From Streptomyces antioxidans (GTDB lineage: Bacteria; Actinomycetota; Actinomycetes; Streptomycetales; Streptomycetaceae): a stretch of DNA of 34,581 nt. The stretch is from NCBI RefSeq assembly GCF_000968685.2, contig NZ_LAKD02000151.1:1-34581 (forward strand). Direction: 5' to 3'. How positions within the stretch are numbered: the stretch's first letter is position 1; each line of letters begins with the position of its first letter. The position numbers were made by a program, and so were the translations under genes. Shown piece after piece: positions 13,661 through 20,801 of this stretch. The notes under the pieces were generated by a model. It was not told the DNA's origin, made no database searches, and saw nothing but the letters and a program-made list of their open reading frames with translations.

Positions 13661-15644
13661 GACGACTTTCCGGGCCGCCGGATCCGTAGGGCAGGGGGGA
13701 GGCGTGCGGCGTCGCCGAGTTCGCGGGCGGCTGCGGGCTCCCCGGTGATTCCGGGCTCCGTGGTGGTTGCTGGGCCTGCGGAGTGCGCTGGGTCTGCGGT
13801 GGTTGCTGGGTCTGCGGTGGCTGCGGTCCGCGCTGGAGCGGGGCGATCCACGGTGCGTAGGTCGGATGGGGCCCGTACTGCGCCTGGGCGCCGGAGCCGG
13901 GGTCGTGGCCGGACCCGGGACTGCCGTAGCCGGTGCCGGACCCGGGACTGCCATAGCCATACCCGTAGCCGGACGCCGGGCCGTCGTAGCCGGATGCCGG
14001 GCCGCCGTAGCCATAGCCGTAGCCCTGACCGCTTCCGTAGCCGTACGCGTGCCCGCCGCCGTACGGCCCCGCGGGCCAGAACGGTGCGGGCATCGTGCCC
14101 GGTGCGGGCCGGGGTGCGCGGCGGGGCCGGGGGAGCGGTACCGACAGCGCCGCGTGGGCCAGGGCGGGCTGGGCCGTCTCCCGCCGCTCCCACAGACGGT
14201 CCAGCAGCTTCCTCTCGTCCGTGGTGAAGTCGGGCCCCGCCATACCCCGGTACGCACGCCTCCGCAGAAGGGCCAGCGAGGTCGCGAAGGCGGTGTACTC
14301 GCCGACCGTACGGGCCGCCGCCGCGCCGTGGGTGCGGCGGGCGAGGTCGCGGGCGATCCCGCGGGCGCGCATCGACGACAGCGCGAGCGGTTCGGGCGGG
14401 GTGAGCCAGCCCGTGGCCTGGTAGGCGGTGAGCTGCTCCCGTATCGCGCGCAGCTCCCTGGTGCGGGACAAGATCGTCAGCCAGGTCAGCATCCCGAACA
14501 CCGGGACCATGAACAGGGCGTAGACGATGAGGAAGCCATAGCCGCCGAGGGCCGCCGAGCCGTTCCAGAGGCCGTGCAGGAGCATCGCCATCAGCAGCAT
14601 GACGACCGGCATGAGAACGCGGCGGATGCGCTGGTGCCGCGCCGCCGCGGCGGCTATGCCGAAGCCCACACCCGTCATCGAGGTGAACAGGGGGTGTGCG
14701 AAGGGGGACATCACGGCGCGGATGAAGAAGGTCGCGGCCGTGGTCGACCGGATGCCGGAGTAGCCGAGCGTCTGATCGCTGACGAACGCGGAGCCGAGAT
14801 AGAGGATGTTCTCGGTGAAGGCGAAACCGGTGGCGGTGATTCCGGCGACGACGACCCCGTCGACCACCCCGTTGAAGTCACGGCGGCGGAAGAGGAAGAG
14901 CAGTAGCACGGCCGCCGCTTTGGCGCTCTCCTCCACGAACGGCGCGACGAAGGTGGCGCCCCAGGTGTCGGCGTCGGCCTGGCCGGTCGGGGACGAGGAG
15001 TCCACGGTGGTCATCAGCCACTCGGTGGCGAAGCCGTTCGCTATCAGCGCGACCAGCGTGGCCGCGCACGCCCCCCAGGCGAAGGCGAACAAAAGGTTTC
15101 GCCAGGGCTTGGGGTCCACGCGGTCCAGCCACCGGAAGCCCGCGATGATCAGCGGTACGGGGAGGACGGCGAGGCCGAGCCCCACCAGGAAGCCCTTGGT
15201 CCCCGTCTGCTCGCGCACCAGGGCCAGGATGATCAGGCCGGAGAGCGAGAGCAGACCGATGAGCGCGGTGGCCCGGAGCGCCTTGTTGTGCCATACCTGG
15301 GCCAGGCGGCCGCCCGGGCCCCACAGCCGCTGGCGGGGCGGTCGCGGCCAGCCCGCCGGTGCGGCGCCGGTGTCGAACCACGGATGCCGGTCACCGTAAG
15401 GAGCGCCGTAGTAGGGCATGCCGTACGGGGCGCCGGGGTGCGGCGCCGCCTCGCCGGGGTGCGGCGCTGACTGTGCCGCTTCGTACGGTGCGTTGGGTGG
15501 AGCCTCAGCCCCGTGCGGGGCGTCCTGCGGTGTCCCGTGCGGCGCGGCGTGGGCTGCCTCGTGCCGCGCTCCTTGTGGTGCCTCGTACGGCGGCGTGGCC
15601 GGGCGTGGTTCGGGCGGCTCTTGCGGGGGCGGGGACTGATGCAC
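13656..15644 (-). CDS. PrsW-family intramembrane metalloprotease
   Basis: 662 residues from GTG 15644 (weak AGGG eight bases upstream). Residues 1-110 are a Pro/Ala/His-rich cytoplasmic region with repeated PHG/APYG units. About eight membrane segments span 125-400. The PrsW signature is complete: FVEES (Glu238-Glu239), FAFTENILYL (Glu278, Asn279), SPFAHPLFT (His317) and LLHGLWN (His357). The family cleaves membrane anti-sigma factors in B. subtilis; the substrate here is unknown. A helical basic region (400-510) and a ~150-residue tail of GYGYG, SGYG, SPGSG and PQTQQPP repeats follow, an unusual C-terminal extension. The start lies 62 bases from the TrmB stop on the same strand, so co-transcription is possible. 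Confidence 0.92.
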   Translation of the reverse strand: MHQSPPPQEPPEPRPATPPYEAPQGARHEAAHAAPHGTPQDAPHGAEAPPNAPYEAAQSAPHPGEAAPHPGAPYGMPYYGAPYGDRHPWFDTGAAPAGWPRPPRQRLWGPGGRLAQVWHNKALRATALIGLLSLSGLIILALVREQTGTKGFLVGLGLAVLPVPLIIAGFRWLDRVDPKPWRNLLFAFAWGACAATLVALIANGFATEWLMTTVDSSSPTGQADADTWGATFVAPFVEESAKAAAVLLLFLFRRRDFNGVVDGVVVAGITATGFAFTENILYLGSAFVSDQTLGYSGIRSTTAATFFIRAVMSPFAHPLFTSMTGVGFGIAAAAARHQRIRRVLMPVVMLLMAMLLHGLWNGSAALGGYGFLIVYALFMVPVFGMLTWLTILSRTRELRAIREQLTAYQATGWLTPPEPLALSSMRARGIARDLARRTHGAAAARTVGEYTAFATSLALLRRRAYRGMAGPDFTTDERKLLDRLWERRETAQPALAHAALSVPLPRPRRAPRPAPGTMPAPFWPAGPYGGGHAYGYGSGQGYGYGYGGPASGYDGPASGYGYGYGSPGSGTGYGSPGSGHDPGSGAQAQYGPHPTYAPWIAPLQRGPQPPQTQQPPQTQRTPQAQQPPRSPESPGSPQPPANSATPHASPLPYGSGGPESRL

Positions 15645-15706
15645 TCAACCGACCCTAACGAAAGGGGGAGGGGGACTCAGGGGTTATGCCCAGCCCCTCG
15701 GGGTCG

Positions 15707-16555
15707 TTATGTGTCGTTGCGACGGAAGATCAGGTCATGGACGAGGTGTCCCTTGTCCAGTCCCTGGCCCTCGAACTTGGTGAGTGGCCGGAAGTCCGGG
15801 CGCGGGGTGTAGCCGCCGTCGGCCTGGGAGTTGTCGAAGGCGGGGCTCGCGGAGAGGACCTCCAGCATCTGCTCCGCGTACGGCTCCCAGTCGGTCGCGC
15901 AGTGCAGCAGTGCGCCTGGCTTCAGCCGGGTGGCGGCGAGCTCGATGAACTCGGGCTGGATGAGGCGGCGCTTGTGGTGCCGCTTCTTGGGCCAGGGGTC
16001 GGGGAAGAAGACCCGCAGTCCGGAGAGCGAGGCGGGGGCCAGCATCTCGCGGAGCAGGATGATCGCGTCGCCGTTGGCGACCCGGACGTTGTCCAGGCCG
16101 TTGCGCTCGGCGAGCGCGAGCAGATTGCCCTGGCCGGGGGTGTGGACGTCGGCGGCGAGGATGCCCGTGCCGGGGTCGGCGGCGGCCATCTGCGCGGTGG
16201 CCTCCCCCATGCCGAAGCCGATCTCCAGGACGACGGGGAGCTCGGGGCGCGGGCCCGCCTCTGTGGCGAACACCTCACCGAGGTCGATCCGGCTCAGCCC
16301 GTCGATGTCCAGGCCCCACTGCGGCCAGAGGCGGCGCAGCGCCTCGCCCTGGCCCGGGGTCACCCGGCCGCGGCGGGGGCGGAAGGAGCGGATGCGGCGC
16401 TCGTGGTGCGAGCCCGCCGGGTCGGCCGCGGGGCCACCTGGGAACATCGGCTCGCTGCGGTCACGGGGGCTGCCGTCACGCAGGCTGCCGCGGTCACGGG
16501 GGGCGGGCAGGGCGCGCTCCACGTGGGGATCGGGGGTGGTGGGCTTCTCGGACAC
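15707..16555 (-). CDS. trmB: tRNA (guanine-N7-)-methyltransferase TrmB
   Basis: 282 residues from GTG 16555. TrmB methylates N7 of G46 in tRNA variable loops using SAM. The SAM-binding motif LEIGFGMGEA sits at residues 110-119. The family signature FFPDPWPKKRHHKRRL is at 183-198, and the C-terminal TKFEGQGLDKGH is also characteristic (the T-K-E/F-E substrate-binding loop). About 55 N-terminal residues precede the conserved RRIRSFRPR segment; an internal ATG at 16447 (MFPGG) is an alternative start. No ribosome site precedes the GTG, and TAGAAT (minus strand, 16570-16565) ends about ten bases upstream, so a leaderless transcript is plausible. Confidence 0.95.
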   Translation of the reverse strand: MSEKPTTPDPHVERALPAPRDRGSLRDGSPRDRSEPMFPGGPAADPAGSHHERRIRSFRPRRGRVTPGQGEALRRLWPQWGLDIDGLSRIDLGEVFATEAGPRPELPVVLEIGFGMGEATAQMAAADPGTGILAADVHTPGQGNLLALAERNGLDNVRVANGDAIILLREMLAPASLSGLRVFFPDPWPKKRHHKRRLIQPEFIELAATRLKPGALLHCATDWEPYAEQMLEVLSASPAFDNSQADGGYTPRPDFRPLTKFEGQGLDKGHLVHDLIFRRNDT

Positions 16556-16801
16556 AGTGCTTCGATTCTACGGGCGGGGACGGAGGACGGGGCGGGCGTG
16601 GGCGTGGGGCGCTGGGGAGGCTCGGCCGCGTACACATCGGCGGGGGCTGGCCCGTACGGCTGCGGCTGGGCCCGGTCCGTACGGTCGCGGCGGGCCCGGC
16701 CTGCACCTCCCAGCGCTTCGGCAGCGGTCCCGGCCCGTACGGCGGCCGTGGGCCCCGCCTCCACCCCGACCTCGTCCGCTCCCCCGACGCCACCCGTCCC
16801 G

Positions 16802-18016
16802 TCACCCCGTCCGCAGGGTCCCCAGCACTCGGCGGGCGACCTCGCGGCCGATCGGCAGGGAGGCCGTGGCCGCGGGCGACGGGGCGTTGAGCACATGGAC
16901 GATCCGGGGCGACTGCGAGATCAGGAAGTCGTCCACCAGCGTGCCGTCCGGCAGCACCGCCTGCGCGCGCACGCCCGCCGGGGCCGCTATGAGGTCGTCG
17001 GCCGTCACATCCGGGAGCAGACGGCGCACGGCGTCGGTGAAGGCGCGCTTGGACAGGGAACGCCGCAGCTCACCCGCCCCGTACCGCCAGTGGCGGCGGG
17101 CGATCCGCCAGGAGCCCGGATACGCCAGGGTGCCGGCCAGCTCCTGCGGGCGCACCGTACGCCAGGCGTACCCCTCGCGGGCGAGGGCCGGGACCGCGTT
17201 GGGCCCGATGTGGACGCCGCCGTCGATGCCGCGGGTCAGATGGACGCCGAGGAACGGGAACGCCGGGTCGGGCACCGGGTACACCAGACCGCTCACCAGC
17301 GAGGCGCGGGAGGGCACCAGCTCGTAGTACTCACCGCGGAAGGGCACGATCCGCATGCCCGGGTCATCGCCCGCCAGCCGGGCGACGCGGTCGCAGTGCA
17401 GCCCCGCACAGTTGACCAGGGCCCGCGCGCGCAGCACCGTGCCGTCCGCCGTGCGCACCGCGACCGCGGAGGGGCGCCGGCCGATGGTGCGCACCTGCGC
17501 GCCGTACCGCACCGAGGCGCCCGCGTCCTGGGCCAGCCCGGCCAGCCGGGCCGCCACCGCGCCGAAGTCGCAGATGCCCGTCGTGCCGACATGGATCGCG
17601 GCGAGGCCGCGCACCCATGGTTCGTACTCCGCGATCTGGGCGGGGCCCAGCTCGCGCACCGGAATGCCGTTCTCCCTGCCGCGCTGGACGAGGCCGTGGA
17701 GCCTCGGCAGCTCGGAGCGCTCCGTGGCGACGATGAGCTTGCCGGTGACCTCGTGCGGGATGCCGTGCTCGGCGCAGAACTTCACCATCTCCGCGGCGCC
17801 GCGCACCGCGAACCGCGCCTTGAGTGACCCCGGCCGGTAGTAGATCCCGCTGTGGATCACGCCGCTGTTCCGCCCGGTCTGGTGGCGGGCCGGGCCCGCT
17901 TCCTTCTCGAGCACGGTCACGCGGGTGCCGGGCGCGGCGCGCGTGATCGCATACGCCGTCGACATGCCGACGATCCCGCCCCCGATCACCAGCACGTCGC
18001 AGTCCAACGCCGTCAC
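16802..18016 (-). CDS. lhgO: L-2-hydroxyglutarate oxidase
   Basis: 404 residues from GTG 18016, with GGAGGTGA upstream. LhgO oxidises L-2-hydroxyglutarate to 2-oxoglutarate, passing electrons from FAD to the respiratory chain. The dinucleotide-binding motif VIGGGIVGMSTAY is at residues 10-22 and LEKEAGPARHQTGRNSG at ~36-52. FRGEYYEL and VHLTRGIDGGVHIGPNAV are family segments, and GVRAQAVLPDG with HVLNAPSPAATASLPIG forms the C-terminal FAD contact. Length is normal. It lies on the same strand as trmB, with a 246-base gap that contains no convincing gene. Confidence 0.93.
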   Translation of the reverse strand: MTALDCDVLVIGGGIVGMSTAYAITRAAPGTRVTVLEKEAGPARHQTGRNSGVIHSGIYYRPGSLKARFAVRGAAEMVKFCAEHGIPHEVTGKLIVATERSELPRLHGLVQRGRENGIPVRELGPAQIAEYEPWVRGLAAIHVGTTGICDFGAVAARLAGLAQDAGASVRYGAQVRTIGRRPSAVAVRTADGTVLRARALVNCAGLHCDRVARLAGDDPGMRIVPFRGEYYELVPSRASLVSGLVYPVPDPAFPFLGVHLTRGIDGGVHIGPNAVPALAREGYAWRTVRPQELAGTLAYPGSWRIARRHWRYGAGELRRSLSKRAFTDAVRRLLPDVTADDLIAAPAGVRAQAVLPDGTLVDDFLISQSPRIVHVLNAPSPAATASLPIGREVARRVLGTLRTG

Positions 18017-18193
18017 GCCATGTCACCTCCCCACGCGCCACACCGTCCAGTCGCCCGACCGTCGATCCCTATCATGACCTGCGCCACTGACAACCGCCCG
18101 AAACCCGTGCGAGGACTAGGGTCCGGGCTAGGTCCACCGGTCATATGGATCGATTCACGCCGAGCTCCCCATTCCGGGCGACCCGCCCCTGAA

Positions 18194-18287
18194 CCGCTCA
18201 TTCCGGGCTGCTCTCGCCTCACCGCTCATCCCCGGCCGTTCACCACTCACCGCGGTCGCACGCACCCGCTCCCGGGCTGCTCACGCC
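18194..18287. repeat. Degenerate direct repeats downstream of the sporulation-regulator gene
   Basis: Units starting CCGCTC (18194, 18223, 18266) followed by ATTCCGGGCTGCTCTCGCC, ATCCCCGGCCGTTCACC and CCGGGCTGCTCACGCC recur over 94 bases. The last unit overlaps the 3' end of the regulator gene at 18281. Confidence 0.4.
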
Positions 18288-19753
18288 GGGGTCACCAGCA
18301 GCGGCCGGGCCTGTTCGCGCAGCTCGGCGACGCGCGGCTCGTCGCGGTACGCCTCGAGGCGCCGCATCAGGTCGCGGACGTACTCCGTGGTGCGCGCGGA
18401 CGAGATCCGGTTGGCGACCTCCACGGCACGGGCGCCCGCCGCACAGGCCGCGTCCAGATTGCCGGACTCCAGTTCGGCGACGGCGGACACCACGAGCCGC
18501 AGCCCGTGCGACCGCACGAACTCCTCCGTCGGCCGGGCCAGCGCCTGCTCGGTGAAGCGCCGCACCTGGCGCGGCAGCCGGAGGTCGCGGTAGCACTCCG
18601 CGGCGTCGGCCGCGAACCGCTCATGGCTGTAGAAGTCGAGCCAGGACGGATCGGGGTCGCCCGCCCGTGAGCGCTCCAGCCAGCCCTCCGAGGACTTCAG
18701 AGCCGCCCCGCAGGCGGGCCCGTCCCCGGACTTGGCCTGGGCGCGCGCCTCCACGAGCCGGAAGAAGCTCATGGTGCGGGCGGTGGCCAGGCCGCGGTTG
18801 CGCTCCAGGGCGGCCTGGGCCAGGTCCACGCCCTCGTCGGCGAAGCCCCGGTAGGTGGCCTGCAGGCTCATCGATGCCAGCACATAGCCGCCCAGGGGGA
18901 CGTCGGCCGCGGCGCGGGCGAGGCGCAGCGCCTGGATGTAGTACCGCTGTGCGGCCTCCTGTTGGCCGGTGTCGAAGGCCATCCACCCGGCGAGCCGGGT
19001 CAGTTCGGCGGTGGCGCCGAAGAGGGAGCGGCCGACCTCGTCGCTGTACGACCCGAGCAGCAGGGGCGCCGCGTCCACCCGGAGGCACTCGGGGACCATG
19101 GAGGAACGCCAGTCGCCGCCGCCGTACTTGGAGTCCCAGCGGCGCGCGTCCTCGGCGGCCTCGCGCAGCTTGGTGACGTCGCTGTGGCCGACGCGCTGCG
19201 GCGGTATGGCGTCCGCCGCCGCCGCGCCCGTGGCGCTCGCGGCGGTGGTTCCGTCCTCGGCGTCCGTGGCGTCCTTGGGGTCGCGGGCCACCGAACTGTC
19301 GGCGGGGGATATGAGCCAGCGCGAGGCCGGGGTGGCGTACGCGCTTACTGAGAAAGATCCGGCCAGGCTCTGCCAAATGCCGACGCCGCCGCGCCGACCC
19401 GCGAGATCCAGCCGGTAGAGCTCGGTCGCGGAGCGGACGGCCTGGCCGATGTCGCGCGGGAAGGCGAGCCCGACCTCGGGGGCCGGATCGGCATCGGCCA
19501 GGCCGATTTCGTGCAGGGGGACGGGACGGCCGAGTTTGCTCGCGATCGCAGCCGCAATGAGGTGTGGCGCGGCGCCTTGGGGCACCATGCCCTTGGACAC
19601 CCAGCGCGCGACGGACGTCTTGTCGTAGCGAAGCGTCAGGCCACGCTGGGCGCCGAGGTCGTTGACTCTGCGCGCGAGCCCGGCATTGCTGATCCCAGCG
19701 AGGGCGAGAACGGTGCCGAGCTTTTCGTTCGGCCCGCGTGGCTCCCTGGACAT
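18281..19753 (-). CDS. Sporulation-associated HTH/TPR regulator (ORF1590/SCO4114-like)
   Basis: 490 residues from ATG 19753, with GAGGGG five bases upstream; the frame is open far upstream but that part is non-coding in character. Residues 1-85 hold a Cro/XRE-like HTH: NEKLGTVLALAGISNAGLARRVNDLG followed by TSVARWVSKGMVPQG. A hydrophilic middle contains an Ala/Thr-rich linker (~165-200). The rest is alpha-helical with TPR-like repeats (AAQRYYIQALRLARAAAD, GVDLAQAALERNRGLATAR, RRFTEQALARPTEEF). From memory this matches the S. griseus ORF1590 / S. coelicolor SCO4114 sporulation-associated family, also distantly NsdA-like. It probably binds DNA and a ligand or protein partner. It is divergent from the asparagine-synthetase-like gene across 1 kb. 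Confidence 0.8.
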   Translation of the reverse strand: MSREPRGPNEKLGTVLALAGISNAGLARRVNDLGAQRGLTLRYDKTSVARWVSKGMVPQGAAPHLIAAAIASKLGRPVPLHEIGLADADPAPEVGLAFPRDIGQAVRSATELYRLDLAGRRGGVGIWQSLAGSFSVSAYATPASRWLISPADSSVARDPKDATDAEDGTTAASATGAAAADAIPPQRVGHSDVTKLREAAEDARRWDSKYGGGDWRSSMVPECLRVDAAPLLLGSYSDEVGRSLFGATAELTRLAGWMAFDTGQQEAAQRYYIQALRLARAAADVPLGGYVLASMSLQATYRGFADEGVDLAQAALERNRGLATARTMSFFRLVEARAQAKSGDGPACGAALKSSEGWLERSRAGDPDPSWLDFYSHERFAADAAECYRDLRLPRQVRRFTEQALARPTEEFVRSHGLRLVVSAVAELESGNLDAACAAGARAVEVANRISSARTTEYVRDLMRRLEAYRDEPRVAELREQARPLLVTPA

Positions 19754-20052
19754 GCGCACCCCTCGACAGCACCGACGGCCGCCCCGGCATAAGCGCGGGG
19801 CATTCGTAAACCCAGCGTAGTTCGCCGCATCCCGACCGTTAAGAGGTGGTGTACCGGATGGCGAGATTCTTGTACGAACGGGCGTGCGGAGCGTGACGTG
19901 TGCTCCCGGTGTGTGTGGCTGTGCGCCCGTGTGTGCGCTCTGTCTCCGTCGCGGCGGTGACGTTTCGATGGGTCCTGCGTGGGTCGGCCCGCTGTACTGG
20001 ATCCAGTGGGCTGGGGGACGCCGCCGCCTCATTCCCCGCGGGCGGCGGAACG

Positions 20053-20081
20053 GTCCGGGAGGCGAATGCCGCCTCCCGGAC
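20053..20081. terminator. Strong hairpin A in the divergent intergenic region
   Basis: An 11-bp perfect stem GTCCGGGAGGC/GCCTCCCGGAC (20053-20063 with 20071-20081) and a 7-nt loop. No T-run follows on either strand. It may be a terminator or a structured-RNA element. Confidence 0.5.
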
Positions 20082-20189
20082 TGTCGTGTCGGGAGGCGCG
20101 AGAGGCGGAAGTTGAGTCCTTACAGGCCGTCCGCAAGACCAACGAGAGCGCCACGGCAATTTGGCTGAATGTCGACCCTCACGGCCGGG

Positions 20190-20230
20190 TTCCCGCGTCG
20201 GGCCGGGGAGGGGGAGGCCCGACGCGGGAA
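20190..20230. terminator. Strong hairpin B in the divergent intergenic region
   Basis: A 15-bp perfect stem (20190-20204, TTCCCGCGTCGGGCC, with 20216-20230) and an 11-nt G-rich loop. Its strength equals that of the terminators that close real genes in this window, yet no gene is recognised on either side that should end here. Confidence 0.6.
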
Positions 20231-20333
20231 GCCCTCTTCCGCGTGGATCGCGTCCGGATTCGGCCCGGATTCCGCCCAGTTCTCCCCCGGAGCGGTGAGC
20301 CACTTAGCACATGCCGCGGATGCCGCCGCGCGC

Positions 20334-20373
20334 GGATGTCGGCGTACGGGATGTCGGTGCACGCGGATGTCGG
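20334..20373 (+). repeat. Three GGATGTCGG repeats at 15-16 nt spacing
   Basis: GGATGTCGG occurs at 20334, 20349 and 20365, each flanked by alternating CG/TA-rich sequence, and degenerates into GTGGTCGG units up to about 20410. The spacing is not a whole number of helical turns. No binding protein is suggested by sequence. Confidence 0.6.
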
Positions 20374-20702
20374 CGCGTGCAGTGGTCGGTGCGCGCGGTG
20401 GTCGCCGCGGCGGCGCGGAGGCGTAAGTCCCGTACGTGGGCGGCGGGTTGGCACTCGTACGGCGCCCTTTCCGTGCGCCCCTTCGTGCGCCTCTTATGCG
20501 CCGCTCCGCACACTCATCGATGCCCTTGCGCTCTTGTGCGCCCCAATCGTGGCAGCATGGGCCACGGCGGAACGGCGGGTCGCGACCGGCGGTGGTCCCC
20601 TCGATGGGCTCCTTACGGATGCCTTTATGAGAGGCGCCACCCCCTGGGATCAACTCTGCGATTCCTGCGGTCATCTGTGGTCACAGGACATGCAGGAGAT
20701 CC

Positions 20703-20750
20703 ATGTTGTTGTCCGGTTCGATGCCGAAACCGTCAACATGCTGTGCATGA
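20703..20750 (+). CDS. Possible 15-residue upstream peptide
   Basis: ATG 20703 has AGGAG four bases upstream and opens a short frame reading MLLSGSMPKPSTCCA, then TGA. It ends 51 bases before the start of the asparagine-synthetase-like gene, which has its own GGAGG. It lies in a locally lower-GC stretch. It could be a leader peptide, with tandem Cys codons before the stop, or chance. Confidence 0.25.
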   Translation: MLLSGSMPKPSTCCA

Positions 20751-20801
20751 TGGCACCTACTTCTTGGTTGCCCTGGATGCCCACAGCCTGTGGAGGCGGC
20801 G

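Larger units (their letters stand above)
19754..20801. other. 1-kb divergent intergenic region with strong hairpins
   Basis: This region separates two divergent genes and is unusually long. No open frame in it shows a good start together with protein-like composition. It holds two strong hairpins (20053-20081 and 20190-20230), a GGATGTCGG repeat cluster (20334-20373), a run of GTGCGCC-type units (about 20475-20545), and a lower-GC stretch at 20640-20790 with a possible short uORF. Terminator-like hairpins in the middle of a divergent region suggest an undescribed short transcript. Confidence 0.55.

Noticed and set aside
13591..14193. Extension of the L,D-transpeptidase frame far upstream across the PrsW 3' end
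   Set aside because: It is a shadow of the PrsW repeat tail. The lipoprotein signal and ribosome site at 13179 fix the real start.
20120..20674. Minus-strand open frame of 184 codons in the divergent region
   Set aside because: It is Arg/Pro/Ala-rich, runs through both the repeat block and hairpin B, and has no ribosome site.
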